Source of the DNA: Geminicoccaceae bacterium | Lineage (GTDB): Bacteria > Pseudomonadota > Alphaproteobacteria > Geminicoccales > Geminicoccaceae | NCBI GenBank assembly: GCA_023512415.1 | Contig: JAILZQ010000004.1 | Coordinates: forward strand, 1-47,465 | Direction: 5' to 3' | Length of the DNA stretch: 47,465 nucleotides | Shown here: one piece after another, positions 1-8,244 of the stretch | Position numbering within the stretch: position 1 is the first letter of the stretch | How the letters are laid out: every line of letters starts with the position of its first letter | Notes under the pieces: model-generated | Database searches by the model: none | Told to the model about the DNA's origin: nothing | Seen by the model: the letters and a program-made list of their open reading frames with translations, nothing else | Translations under genes and position numbers: made by a program

Positions 1-52
1 CCGTTCGCGGGGCCGCCGAGGCGCTCTTCCGACCACCTCCCCCCGACCAGCG

Positions 53-604
53 GTGAGTTGGCGGATGCGGTACTGCACCAGCTGCGCCGGCCGTCTCGAG
101 CTGGCTCGGCCGGAAGGCGACGATCGGGAGCGCCACGTTTGCAGCAGCTGCGGCATGATCCATTACCGCAACCCCAAGGTCGTGGTCGGCGCCCTGTGCA
201 GTTGGGGTGACCGTATCCTCTTGTGCCGACGCGCGATCGAGCCGCGTGCCGGCTTCTGGACGATCCCGGCGGGTTATCTCGAGCTCGGCGAGTCCGCGGA
301 GGAGGGCGCCCGCCGGGAAGCGTGGGAAGAGGCACGGGCCGACATCGAGATCGAGGGGCTGATCGCCGTCTACAGCGTACCGCGAGCCGAGCAGGTGCAG
401 CTACTCTACCGGGCCAGGCTCCTGCACCCGAAGGTCGCACCGGGGCCGGAGAGCCTCGACGTCCGGCTCGTCGAGTGGACGGAGATACCCTGGAACGAAT
501 TGGCCTTTCCCACCGTCGACTGGGTCCTCCGCAGAGGCCGGGAGTTGCACGGCAGGCCCGGACCGCTCGTCACCGTGTTCAATCCCTCGGATCACGAGAG
601 CTGA
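53..604 (+). CDS. Nudix hydrolase with N-terminal zinc ribbon
   Basis: Hydrolyses a nucleoside diphosphate linked to another group; the substrate cannot be read from sequence. The N-terminus carries four cysteines in two CxxC pairs (C8/C11 and C30/C33), a zinc ribbon as in the NADH-pyrophosphatase-like and ADP-ribose-type Nudix branch. The Nudix box is near residues 74-97: [11 protein letters not shown], then REAWEEARA. Length 183 aa is normal for a zinc-ribbon Nudix protein. The start is GTG at 53; an ATG at 65 would remove four residues and keep all cysteines. It stands alone, with a 206-bp gap to the next gene. Nudix family membership is firm; the substrate is unknown. Confidence 0.9.
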   Translation: MSWRMRYCTSCAGRLELARPEGDDRERHVCSSCGMIHYRNPKVVVGALCSWGDRILLCRRAIEPRAGFWTIPAGYLELGESAEEGARREAWEEARADIEIEGLIAVYSVPRAEQVQLLYRARLLHPKVAPGPESLDVRLVEWTEIPWNELAFPTVDWVLRRGRELHGRPGPLVTVFNPSDHES

Positions 605-691
605 GGGGTCCGGCCGAGCGCTTGACAGCGCCGGCGATCATGGTACCCGGCTCCACCATGTTGCGTGGTCAAACCTCGGCGGGTCTGGCGC

Positions 692-712
692 GCGACCGAC
701 GACGTCGGTCGC
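692..712. other. Perfect 9-bp hairpin between Nudix and GNAT genes
   Basis: GCGACCGAC (692-700), loop GAC, GTCGGTCGC (704-712). A second, imperfect hairpin follows at 737-758 (CGAC...CCTT, loop CCG, AAGG, GTCG). No run of T follows either stem, so this is not a classical intrinsic terminator. It could be an operator or a structured leader of the downstream gene. Confidence 0.4.
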
Positions 713-810
713 AAGTCGAACTCACGCGCAGCTGATCGACCAACCTTCCGAAGGGTCGGTATCTCGGCTGGCGCGACGCCATCGTCTCTCCGGCTCCGGA
801 TCCGGCCACC

Positions 811-1479
811 ATGCTTCAACTCCGTCTCGAATGCGACGCCGACGAAGCCGCTGTAGAAGCGCTGCTGGATTCGGCCTTCGGGTGCGACCGAAGGCGGAAG
901 ATCTCCTACCGTTATCGTACGGGAATCCCGCGCGTCGACGCTTTGTGCCTGATCGCGGAAGAGGCTGGGCGTCTCGTCGGCACCATCCGCTATTGGCCGA
1001 TCCGGTTGGACGACACGCCGGCGCTTCTCCTGGGCCCGGTCGCGATCGATCCGAGCCGAAGGGCCGTGGGTATCGGCCGCGCGTTGATCTTCGAAACACT
1101 GGCCCGAGCGGCGGACCTCGGCTGGAAGCTGGTCTTCCTCGTCGGCGACCGTGATTATTACCGGCGCTTCGGCTTCGCCCAGGTCCCGCCCTCGGTCATC
1201 ATGCCGGGGGAGGACCCGTCGCGCGTTCAGTGGCGGGGTCTGGCAGGTGCGGAGCTCCCGCCTTCAGGTGGCGAGCTCCTGCGCGCCGATGGCACGCCCA
1301 TCCAACCAGCGGAGCAAAGGCTCACGGATCGCCGACAGCCCTTTGTAAGAAGCGACGGGATCGGGCATCTCGCGCAGTCGGGCGGCGAGCGCGGCGGCGA
1401 TCCCCGGCGAGCGGGCTACCTCCTCCAGGAGGACCACATGGGTCTTGACCGTGAACAAGATGGCGCGGGTCTCCGGTAG
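811..1479 (+). CDS. GNAT-family N-acetyltransferase with run-on C-terminus
   Basis: Acetyl-CoA-dependent N-acetyltransferase of the YhbS-like GNAT group. The acetyl-CoA pyrophosphate loop is visible as RRAVGIGRALI near residues 89-99, preceded by the strand LLLGPVAIDPS. It is followed by the typical DRDYYRRFGF motif near residue 113. Family members usually end at about 160-175 aa, but this frame runs to 222 aa. The last 65-70 residues are low in hydrophobic residues and lie antisense to the 3' end of the DUF3445 gene, so the tail is probably not a folded part of the enzyme. A lost stop codon or a small indel could explain it. The substrate is unknown. Confidence 0.8.
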   Translation: MLQLRLECDADEAAVEALLDSAFGCDRRRKISYRYRTGIPRVDALCLIAEEAGRLVGTIRYWPIRLDDTPALLLGPVAIDPSRRAVGIGRALIFETLARAADLGWKLVFLVGDRDYYRRFGFAQVPPSVIMPGEDPSRVQWRGLAGAELPPSGGELLRADGTPIQPAEQRLTDRRQPFVRSDGIGHLAQSGGERGGDPRRAGYLLQEDHMGLDREQDGAGLR

Positions 1480-2160
1480 TCTTCGTAAAGTCTGCCGCTC
1501 GACACGCAGCCAAAGTGATCGACCGGCACGATCGACATCGAGCTCACGCAGATGATCGGACCGGTCCGGCCGGCAAAGCTCGGGCGTCGAGGTCAACGTC
1601 CAGTTCGCCCGCCAGACCGGGCGGTCCACCTCGAGCGTGCGGAAGAACCGATCGACCGGCGAACCCAGCCGGTCGGCGAACCCGGGCACCGGTCCGTGGA
1701 TGTCACCCACCGAGCGGCCGATTTTGTCCGCGAGTCTCCAGTGCAAGGGGAAGCACAGGTGCCCCGCGCGCAGCTGGTACGATCCGTCTGGGCTTTCGGC
1801 GAGGACCAACAGATCCTCCTGGATCACGCAGCCGCAAGACAGCAGCGGGTCCGGAGCATCGAGGCGGACGATTTCACCCGTCGACCGCACCCGGAGCCCT
1901 TCGCTCACCCGCTCGAATCGCGCGCCCGCGTGGAAGGCGAGCCAGTCGACCACGAGCCCGAGGACTTCGCGGCAGGCCGGTTCCGCTTCAGGCAACATCT
2001 CGTAGACCAAGGCTCGGCGCTCGGCGCTGAGCCTGCGGCGCTCGCCGACTTCCTCTTCCCAGCGATCGTCGAGGACGAGCCAATGTCGCGCGTCGAGGGC
2101 CCGGAGACCCATCGAGAGCTTCCAAGGCCCCTCGAGGAACTGGAGCGGTATCGTGGACAT
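1264..2160 (-). CDS. DUF3445 / heme-dependent oxidative N-demethylase-like protein
   Basis: 298 aa, resembling the DUF3445 family, whose characterised relative is the alpha subunit of heme-dependent oxidative N-demethylase (oxidative removal of a methyl group from dimethylamine-type substrates). Family hallmarks are the N-terminal block with GLRALDARHWLVLDD, and the central DLLVLAESPDGSYQLRAGHLCFP followed by WRLADKIGRSVGDIHGPVPG. The C-terminal part contains LRVERQTLRRLPETRAILFTVKT and ends SYKGLSAIREPLLRWLDG, which looks like a natural end. It is convergent with the GNAT gene and overlaps its frame by 216 bp. No partner demethylase subunits lie nearby, so the reaction is inferred from family only. 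Confidence 0.82.
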   Translation of the reverse strand: MSTIPLQFLEGPWKLSMGLRALDARHWLVLDDRWEEEVGERRRLSAERRALVYEMLPEAEPACREVLGLVVDWLAFHAGARFERVSEGLRVRSTGEIVRLDAPDPLLSCGCVIQEDLLVLAESPDGSYQLRAGHLCFPLHWRLADKIGRSVGDIHGPVPGFADRLGSPVDRFFRTLEVDRPVWRANWTLTSTPELCRPDRSDHLRELDVDRAGRSLWLRVERQTLRRLPETRAILFTVKTHVVLLEEVARSPGIAAALAARLREMPDPVASYKGLSAIREPLLRWLDGRAIGAQELAT

Positions 2161-2273
2161 GCCTCGATCGAGCGGCGACCGGCCACCTTGTCAAGCCATG
2201 CCGCCGGGCGCCGTCGCCTCCGGCGAGCCGACACGTTGCCGCAAAGCGCGGGATGGCCTAGAGCCTCCCTCGC

Positions 2274-2350
2274 CGGGGCGTAGCTCAGCCTGGTAGAGCG
2301 CCAGCTTTGGGAGCTGGATGTCGCGTGTTCGAATCACGCCGCCCCGACCA
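2274..2350 (+). tRNA. tRNA-Pro(TGG)
   Basis: 77 nt, full cloverleaf read by eye. Acceptor CGGGGCG pairs with CGCCCCG; the D stem is GCTC/GAGC. The anticodon stem CCAGC/GCTGG holds loop TTTGGGA, giving anticodon TGG. The T stem is GCGTG/CACGC with loop TTCGAAT. The 3' CCA is encoded. The first base pair C1-G72 is typical of bacterial proline tRNAs. The livF reading frame begins immediately downstream and is open back through the tRNA. Confidence 0.97.
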
Positions 2351-2381
2351 CGACTCCGCGCCTCTCCTCGAGCTCCGCGCC

Positions 2382-3065
2382 GTGTCAGCGGGGTACAGCT
2401 CCGGGCAAGTTCTGTTCGATCTCGACCTCACGGTGGGAGAAGGCGAGGTCGTGGGCCTGGTCGGCCGGAACGGGATGGGCAAAACGACGACGCTCTTGAC
2501 GATCATGGGCCGTATCCGAGCCCGGTCCGGATCGATCGTGTTCGGCGGCGTGCGGCTGGAGGGCTTGCCACCGTTCCGGATCGCCCGACTCGGCATCGGC
2601 CTCGTGCCCGAGGGTCGGCAGGTCTTCGCGAACCTCACGGTGCGGGAAAATCTGCTCGCGACCGCCCGAGACCCCGCCGGCGACCTCCCCGGCTGGACGT
2701 TGGAGGAGGTGTTCCGTCTGTTCCCACGCTTGGCGGAGCGCGTCGACCAGCTCGGCGATCGGCTTTCCGGTGGCGAGCAGCAAATGCTCGCCATCGGCCG
2801 CGCGCTCATGGCGAACCCGCGGCTCCTGCTACTCGACGAAGCGACCGAGGGCCTGGCCCCGCTGGTGCGTCGAGAGATTTGGCGCGTGCTGGGTGATCTG
2901 AAGAAGCGGGGGCATGCGATCCTGGTCGTGGACAAGGACGTCGTGGCCCTGGCCTCCGTAGCGGACCGTTTCTGTGTCTTGGAAAAGGGCCGGCTCGTCT
3001 GGCAGGGGCCTTCGAGGGCCCTGCTTGCCGATCGCGACAGCCTGGAACGTCATTTGGGCATTTGA
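2382..3065 (+). CDS. livF: Branched-chain amino acid type ABC transporter ATPase (LivF-like)
   Basis: One of the two ATPases of a Liv-type importer, located on the cytoplasmic face of the membrane. It has Walker A GRNGMGKTT, signature LSGGEQQMLAIGRALM and Walker B LLLLDEATEGLAP. At the switch position it has VVDKDV rather than the VEQN common in LivF. The start is uncertain. Similarity to LivF seems to begin at LLELRAVSAGY, just 13 bp after the tRNA, but this region has no ATG, GTG or TTG before GTG 2382. Upstream in-frame starts (TTG 2307, GTG 2325) lie inside the tRNA. From GTG 2382 the protein is 227 aa and lacks most of the first strand. It overlaps the convergent CoA-transferase gene by 16 bp. 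Its partner genes livKHMG lie 1.3 kb downstream. Confidence 0.88.
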   Translation: MSAGYSSGQVLFDLDLTVGEGEVVGLVGRNGMGKTTTLLTIMGRIRARSGSIVFGGVRLEGLPPFRIARLGIGLVPEGRQVFANLTVRENLLATARDPAGDLPGWTLEEVFRLFPRLAERVDQLGDRLSGGEQQMLAIGRALMANPRLLLLDEATEGLAPLVRREIWRVLGDLKKRGHAILVVDKDVVALASVADRFCVLEKGRLVWQGPSRALLADRDSLERHLGI

Positions 3066-4273
3066 CGTCGCCGGTTGCGGGGAAGCGCGCCGCTTTCTTC
3101 CGCCCGGCGACGCAGCTCGGGTGAAACCCTTTCGGTTCCCAGAACCTCCTCGGTGTGCTCGGCGAAACGAGGTGGCCCGCTGCGGACCACCGGCTCGCTC
3201 CTGTCCGGCTTGATGGGCGTGGCCATCGCTCGATAGTCACCGATCTCGAGGATCATCCGTCGATGCGCGGTGTGCGGATGCGTGGTCGCCGCGCGCAGCC
3301 CGAAGATCGGCCCGGCCGGCACGCCGGCATCGATCAACCTCTGCCAGAGCTCGCCACCGTCGTGTCGGGCGAGAACACGCTCGAGCGCCTCCTTGAGCGC
3401 TGCTCGGTTCACGACACGCGCGGCATTCGAGGCGAACCGCGGATCTTCGGCGAGTTCGGGCGCTCCGATGATCTCGCAAAGGCGGTGGAACGCCCGCTCG
3501 TTGCCAACGGCGAGGAAGAGCGGAACCGTTCCGGTCCGGAACGCGTCGTACGGACTGATGTTGGGATGCGCGCTGCCCGTCAGCTCCGGCTCCTTCCCGG
3601 ACAGAAAGAAGTTGGCGGCGTGCGGATGCATCATCGCATGACCACAGTCGAAGAGGCTCACGTCGAGATGCTGGCCCCGACCGGAGCTCTGGCGCTCGAT
3701 CAGCGCCATGAGGATCGCGATTGCCGCGTAGAGGCCGGTTCCGATGTCGACGAGCGGGATCCCGATTCGGACGGGTCCGCTCTCGGGCGATCCGTTGACG
3801 GAAAACATGCCGACGAGGCCCTGAACGACCGCGTCGTAACCGGGACGACCGCCCAGAGGACCGTCGGGGCCGAACCCGGTGATGCTGCAGTGGACGAGTC
3901 GGGGAAACCGCTCGGTCAAATAAGCACGCCCGATCCCCCACCCCTCGAGGGTTCCGGGCTTCAGGTTTTCGACGAGCACGTCCGCGCCTTCGAGCAGCGC
4001 GAGCAGCAACTCCCGGCCCGCGGCCTTCGTGAGATCGATGCCGATGGACCGTTTGTTCCGGTTGACACCGAGGAAGTAGGAGGCGTCACCGTCGAGGAAG
4101 GGGGGGCCCCAGTCGCGCGTCTCGTCGCCTTGTGGCGGCTCGACCTTGATCACGTCGGCGCCGTGGTCACCCAGGATCTGCGTGCAGAAGGGTCCTCCCA
4201 AGACTCGGGTGAGATCGACGACCGTGAGGCCGGAGAGCATACCCGATCCCGGGCGCTGGCGACCACTGGACAT
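3050..4273 (-). CDS. CaiB/BaiF family (class III) CoA-transferase
   Basis: Transfers CoA between carboxylic acids through an aspartyl-CoA thioester intermediate; the acid pair cannot be predicted. The 407-aa length is normal. The N-terminal block is LTVVDLTRVLGGPFCTQILG followed by GADVIKVEPPQGD and NRNKRSIGIDL. The catalytic aspartate is probably D176 in PLVDIGTG. Further conserved parts are ITGFGPDGP and GRPGYDAVVQG. Start ATG 4273 has GAAGG a few bases upstream; M12 is an alternative. It sits on the opposite strand between livF and livK. This suggests, but does not prove, that the imported substrate is handled as a CoA thioester. Confidence 0.92.
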   Translation of the reverse strand: MSSGRQRPGSGMLSGLTVVDLTRVLGGPFCTQILGDHGADVIKVEPPQGDETRDWGPPFLDGDASYFLGVNRNKRSIGIDLTKAAGRELLLALLEGADVLVENLKPGTLEGWGIGRAYLTERFPRLVHCSITGFGPDGPLGGRPGYDAVVQGLVGMFSVNGSPESGPVRIGIPLVDIGTGLYAAIAILMALIERQSSGRGQHLDVSLFDCGHAMMHPHAANFFLSGKEPELTGSAHPNISPYDAFRTGTVPLFLAVGNERAFHRLCEIIGAPELAEDPRFASNAARVVNRAALKEALERVLARHDGGELWQRLIDAGVPAGPIFGLRAATTHPHTAHRRMILEIGDYRAMATPIKPDRSEPVVRSGPPRFAEHTEEVLGTERVSPELRRRAEESGALPRNRRRQMPK

Positions 4274-4421
4274 GGAGTACCTTCATGGAGGCGGGCCGGA
4301 CCACTGCCGTTGCCCCCATCTAGGCCCGACCGGCGAGAAGTGCCAAGCGGGGACTGGAGAACCGGGCCCGCCTCTGGCGAGTTCGGACCCGCGGGGTTCG
4401 GAGGTTGGGGGAGGTCCGATC

Positions 4422-5585
4422 GTGCGCGTCGCCACGGCGTCCATCGTTGCTGCCGCCTTGTCGGTTTCCGTCGCGCAAGCCGAAGAGCTGCGGATCGGCT
4501 TCATGGCGACGTTCACCGGCCCCGGTGCCAATCTGGGTCAGCATCTACGCGACGGGTTCTTGCTGGGTGTCGAGCACGCGGGGGGACGGCTCGGAGGTCT
4601 CGAGACGCATGTGATCGTCAGCGACGATCAACTCAAACCGGATATCGCGCGGCAGGAGGTCGACAAGCTTTTGACCCGCGACAAAGTTCATTTCGTCGTG
4701 GGCGTCGTTTTCTCCAATGTCTTGATGGCCATTTACAAGCCCGTCATCGAATCCGGGGCTTTTTTGATTTCGGCGAATGCCGGGCCGTCGCCGATCGCTG
4801 GCGCCCTGTGTTCCGAGCGTTTCTTCTCGACATCTTGGCAGAACGATCAAACCCATTCCGTGATGGGAAAATATGCGCAGGACAAAGGGTTCGCCCGCGT
4901 CTTTCTTTTGGCCCCGAATTACCAAGCGGGGAAGGATGCGCTTAACGGCTTCAAGCGGTATTACAAAGGCACGATCGTGGACGAAATTTTTACACCATTG
5001 GGCGCGGTCGATTTTTCCGCGGAGATCGCCAAGATCCAGGCCCTGAAGCCCGAGGCCGTGTACGCGTTCATGCCGGGCGGCTCGGGCATTGCACTTATCA
5101 AACAATATGCCCAGGCGGGTCTGAGCAAACAGGTCCCGTTCCTCTCCGCCTTCACCGTGGACGACACCTCCCTCCCGGCCGTGGGCGCGTTGGCCGATGG
5201 GATGGTTTCGGCTTCGCAATGGGCAGTGGACCTGAAAAATCCGGCCAACGAGCGGTTCGTTGCCGCATTCCGTGCGCGCTTCGGCTACGTGCCCTCCTAC
5301 TTCGCCGCACAAGCCTACGATGCCGCTCAGTTGGTCGATGCCGGGATCAAAGCCACCGGCGGTCGGCTCGACGACAAGGCCGCTCTCCGGGATGCGCTAC
5401 GCCGTGCGCAGTTTCCGTCGGTGAGGGGCCGGTGGAAGCTCAACGCGAACCATTTTCCCGTGAGCGATTTTTACTTGGTGACGCCCGGGACGCTCGGTGA
5501 CGGTACCCGCGCGATGGTTCACGGGGAGCTCGTTTTCGCCGATTACGCCGATGAAAATGCCAAAGACTGCCCGATGCGTTGGTAA
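4422..5585 (+). CDS. livK: ABC transporter periplasmic substrate-binding protein (LivK-like)
   Basis: Periplasmic receptor that delivers ligand to LivHM. The chosen GTG start at 4422 has a strong Shine-Dalgarno sequence, GGGGGAGG, about 7 bp upstream. From there the protein has a 20-residue signal peptide (MRVATASIVAAALSVSVAQA, then EELRIGF), giving 387 aa. The open frame extends upstream to 4146, but that part is antisense to the CoA-transferase. The body is a type I periplasmic binding fold of the Peripla_BP_6 kind, with LRIGFMATFTGPGANLG, VVGVVFSNV and the C-terminal PSYFAAQAYDAAQLVDAGI. The ligand could be a branched-chain or aromatic amino acid, an amide or an organic acid. It opens the livKHMG operon. 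Confidence 0.92.
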   Translation: MRVATASIVAAALSVSVAQAEELRIGFMATFTGPGANLGQHLRDGFLLGVEHAGGRLGGLETHVIVSDDQLKPDIARQEVDKLLTRDKVHFVVGVVFSNVLMAIYKPVIESGAFLISANAGPSPIAGALCSERFFSTSWQNDQTHSVMGKYAQDKGFARVFLLAPNYQAGKDALNGFKRYYKGTIVDEIFTPLGAVDFSAEIAKIQALKPEAVYAFMPGGSGIALIKQYAQAGLSKQVPFLSAFTVDDTSLPAVGALADGMVSASQWAVDLKNPANERFVAAFRARFGYVPSYFAAQAYDAAQLVDAGIKATGGRLDDKAALRDALRRAQFPSVRGRWKLNANHFPVSDFYLVTPGTLGDGTRAMVHGELVFADYADENAKDCPMRW

Positions 5586-5606
5586 CGAGGCTCCGGAGAG
5601 GCAAAC

Positions 5607-6536
5607 TTGGATGGATCGCTGCTTCTCGTTCAATTATTGAACGGGATTCAGGTCGGCATATTGTTGTTCTTGGTCGCCTCGGGCTTGACCTTGGTCTTCG
5701 GGATCCTCGACGTCATCAATTTGGCACATGGCGCCCTGTTCATGGTCGGAGCTTATGCTGGAGCTCTCGCCGCGGTCGGCACGGGCTCCGTAGTTTGGGC
5801 GCTGATCGCCGCCCCGATCACCGCGCTGCTGGTCGGCATCGCCCTCGATCGGCTCGTTCTCCGTCAACTCTACGATCGGGATCATCTCGATCAAGTGCTC
5901 GCCACGTTCGGTTGCCTGTTGTTCTTGAACGAGCTCGCGCGGGCCGTTTTCGGCCCGGCCGCTCGTCCTTATCCGTTGCCAACACTCCTCGAGGGAAGCA
6001 TAGGCCTACCGGGAGGCGTGAGTTACCCGGTTTGGCGATTGGCGATCATCCTCGTGGGCTGTCTCACGGCAGCCGGCCTGAGCTTCGTTCTCGTGCGGAC
6101 CCGCTTCGGCATGCTCGTGCGCGCGGCTGCCACCAACGCACCGATACTCGAAATGCTCGGGGTGGACGTTCGGCGTTTGTGCCTTCTCACGTTCGGCATG
6201 GGGGCCGCACTCGCCGGCTTCGCCGGCGCGATGGCCGGGCCGATCGTGGCGATCCAGCCCGGGATGGGCGATCAGGTCTTGATCCTCGCTTTCGTCGTGA
6301 TCGTCACCGGGGGCACCGGCTCGGTCCGCGGCGCCCTCGCCGGGTCACTGTTGGTCGGGCTCGCCGACACGCTCGGGCGATCCTTCCTGACCGATCTCGC
6401 GCGTTTGGTCTTGCCCCCGGCGCCCGCCGCCCAGTTCGGCCCCGCCATCGCCTCGATGATGGTCTACCTGGTGATGGCTGTGGTCCTCCTCGTGAAGCCA
6501 CAAGGCCTGCTCCCCGTCCGGGGCTCCCATCGTTGA
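5607..6536 (+). CDS. livH: Liv-type ABC transporter permease (LivH-like)
   Basis: First inner-membrane channel subunit of the importer, 309 aa, with about eight hydrophobic segments. LivH hallmarks are QLLNGIQVGILLFLVASGLTL at the N-terminus, IINLAHG-like DVINLAHGALFMVGAY, and near residue 175 NAPILEMLGVDVRRLCLLTF. The C-terminal block is VVIVTGGTGSVRGALAGSLLVG. Start TTG 5607 has GGAGAGG about 6 bp upstream; the nearby ATG at 5611 is out of frame. It lies 21 bp behind livK and shares 4 bp (TTGA) with livM. Confidence 0.93.
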   Translation: MDGSLLLVQLLNGIQVGILLFLVASGLTLVFGILDVINLAHGALFMVGAYAGALAAVGTGSVVWALIAAPITALLVGIALDRLVLRQLYDRDHLDQVLATFGCLLFLNELARAVFGPAARPYPLPTLLEGSIGLPGGVSYPVWRLAIILVGCLTAAGLSFVLVRTRFGMLVRAAATNAPILEMLGVDVRRLCLLTFGMGAALAGFAGAMAGPIVAIQPGMGDQVLILAFVVIVTGGTGSVRGALAGSLLVGLADTLGRSFLTDLARLVLPPAPAAQFGPAIASMMVYLVMAVVLLVKPQGLLPVRGSHR

Positions 6537-7489
6537 GAGAGCGGCGCCGACCGCTGGTTTGGAGCTCGACTGCGGTCGCGTTTTTCGTCGCCGTCGCCGT
6601 AGCACTTCTGGCTTTCGGTACCGTCGGGGAAAGCTTTTACATCAGGCTCGTCAATCGTGCCATGATCTTCGCGCTAGCGGCCCTGGCGCTCCACCTCCTC
6701 GTCGGCGTCGCGGGCCTCGTCAGCCTCGGCCAAGCGGCGTTTCTCGGGGTTGGAGCCTATGCAGTCGGCATCCTGGCGGAGCATGGTGTTCACGACGGGG
6801 TGGTGCATTGGCTGGTCGGCGTCGCTGCGGCCGGCCTCACGGCACTGCTCATCGGTGCGCCGAGCTTGCGCACACGGGGGGTCTCTTTCATCATGATTAC
6901 TTTGGCATTTGCCCAGATGTTGTATTTCGTGGCGAATTCGCTCAGCCGATACGGTGGCAACGACGGCCTCACCATTTGGGTACCAAGTCGTTTTCCCGGT
7001 GGGCTCTCCTCGTCGAAGCCCGAAACGTTGGCCTGGTTGTCGTTCGTCATCCTGCTCTTTGCCTATCTCGGCTTGGTCCGACTTCGTGCGTCTCGATTCG
7101 GCCGGATCCTCCGCGGGGCCAAAGAGAACGAGCGTCGCATGTCGGCTTTGGGCTTCGCCGTGCAGCGATACCGGCTGGCCGCCTTCGTCCTGTCCGGCGC
7201 GCTCACCGGTTTGGCCGGCGCCATGCTCGCCAATCTGACCGAGTTCGTGGCACCGGCGTACATGTCGTGGCATCGCTCCGGCGAACTGCTGGCCATGGTC
7301 GTTCTGGGCGGCTCGGGCCATCTGCACGGAGCCGTTGCGGGAGCCTTTCTTTTCGTGTTCATCGAGGAGACCCTTTCGCGGTTCACGAGTCATTGGGCTT
7401 TGGTCTTTGGTCCCTTTCTGGTCTTGGCGGTTCTGACCGACCGAGGCCGAACGTTGCGGAGGCTCACCAGGGGGATCCGGGACCATTGA
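6533..7489 (+). CDS. livM: Liv-type ABC transporter permease (LivM-like)
   Basis: Second channel subunit, 318 aa. It starts at TTG 6533, which overlaps the livH stop (TTGA), so translation is probably coupled. LivM features include ALALHLLVGVAGLVSLGQAAF followed by GVGAYAVGIL. Mid-protein is the long loop with NDGLTIW, then GRILRGAKENERRMSALGF, the cytoplasmic coupling region contacting the ATPases. The end has VVLGGSGHLHGAVAGAFLFVF. The open frame continues upstream of 6533 through livH, but that part is out-of-frame shadow. Confidence 0.93.
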   Translation: MRERRRPLVWSSTAVAFFVAVAVALLAFGTVGESFYIRLVNRAMIFALAALALHLLVGVAGLVSLGQAAFLGVGAYAVGILAEHGVHDGVVHWLVGVAAAGLTALLIGAPSLRTRGVSFIMITLAFAQMLYFVANSLSRYGGNDGLTIWVPSRFPGGLSSSKPETLAWLSFVILLFAYLGLVRLRASRFGRILRGAKENERRMSALGFAVQRYRLAAFVLSGALTGLAGAMLANLTEFVAPAYMSWHRSGELLAMVVLGGSGHLHGAVAGAFLFVFIEETLSRFTSHWALVFGPFLVLAVLTDRGRTLRRLTRGIRDH

Positions 7490-8244
7490 CAGCTCTACTT
7501 CAGGGTCGAGGACTTTCGAAGCGTTTCGGCGCCGTCGTCGCTACCGCGGATCTCGACATCGAGGTCCGCTCTGGAGAGATCCACGCCGTCATCGGCCCGA
7601 ACGGAGCCGGGAAGTCCACACTCCTGAGCCTGTTGTCCGGCGAGATCCGGCCCGACTCGGGTCGGATCTTGCTCGACGGCCGGGACGTCACGCGAATGCC
7701 GGTCCACCGGCGCGCCCGGCTCGGCCTCGGCCGGACCTTTCAGGTTTCGAGCGTACTCGCGAGCTTCACCGTCCTCGAAAACGTGGCGATCGCGATCCAG
7801 GCGCGGCTGCGGAGCGGCTGGCGCCTGCTCAAGCCAGCCGACACCGATCCCGAGTTGAACGAACCTGCGAGGCTCGTCTTGGAGCGCTTGTCGCTCCTCG
7901 AGTTGGCCGACCGCCGGGCAGCGGAGCTCGCCCATGGGGAGCGGCGATTGCTCGAACTCGCGGTCACGCTCGCCACCAAGCCGAAATTCCTTCTTCTCGA
8001 CGAGCCCTTCGCCGGTGTGGCAACCGGGGATGGCGAGCGCCTCGTACGGGTCCTCGACCTGGCGCGGCGCGAGTTCGGTTTGCTGCTCGTGGAGCACGAC
8101 ATGCAGGCTGTCTTTCGGCTTGCCGATCGTGTCACGGTCCTGGTGCAGGGCCGATGCATCGCGACTGGTACGCCCACCGAAGTTCGCGCCGACCGTGCGG
8201 TCCGCGCGGCCTACCTCGGCGAACCTCGAGGAGGCACGGACTAG
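7486..8244 (+). CDS. livG: Liv-type ABC transporter ATPase (LivG-like)
   Basis: Second ATPase of the importer, 252 aa, starting at TTG 7486 and overlapping the livM stop as TTGA. It has Walker A GPNGAGKST, Q-loop GRTFQVSSVL and a degenerate signature LAHGERRLLELAVTLA, as is usual for LivG. Walker B is FLLLDEPFAGV and the switch histidine is in VEHDMQAVF. It is the last gene of the livKHMG operon. The second ATPase needed for a LivF/LivG heterodimer is the livF copy at 2382. A weak hairpin GGGACT-AGGA-AGTCCC at 8254-8269 may end the transcript. Confidence 0.93.
   Translation: MTALLQGRGLSKRFGAVVATADLDIEVRSGEIHAVIGPNGAGKSTLLSLLSGEIRPDSGRILLDGRDVTRMPVHRRARLGLGRTFQVSSVLASFTVLENVAIAIQARLRSGWRLLKPADTDPELNEPARLVLERLSLLELADRRAAELAHGERRLLELAVTLATKPKFLLLDEPFAGVATGDGERLVRVLDLARREFGLLLVEHDMQAVFRLADRVTVLVQGRCIATGTPTEVRADRAVRAAYLGEPRGGTD

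Noticed and set aside
2274-2350. tRNA as a phage or island attachment site
   Set aside because: No integrase and no repeated copy of the tRNA 3' end was found nearby.
2307-3065. Start of livF at TTG 2307
   Set aside because: This codon lies in the tRNA anticodon loop and the first 19 residues are tRNA sequence; real translation from there is unlikely.
3155-4945. 596-codon plus-strand open frame
   Set aside because: Antisense shadow of the CoA-transferase and start of livK; charged low-complexity translation with no family features.
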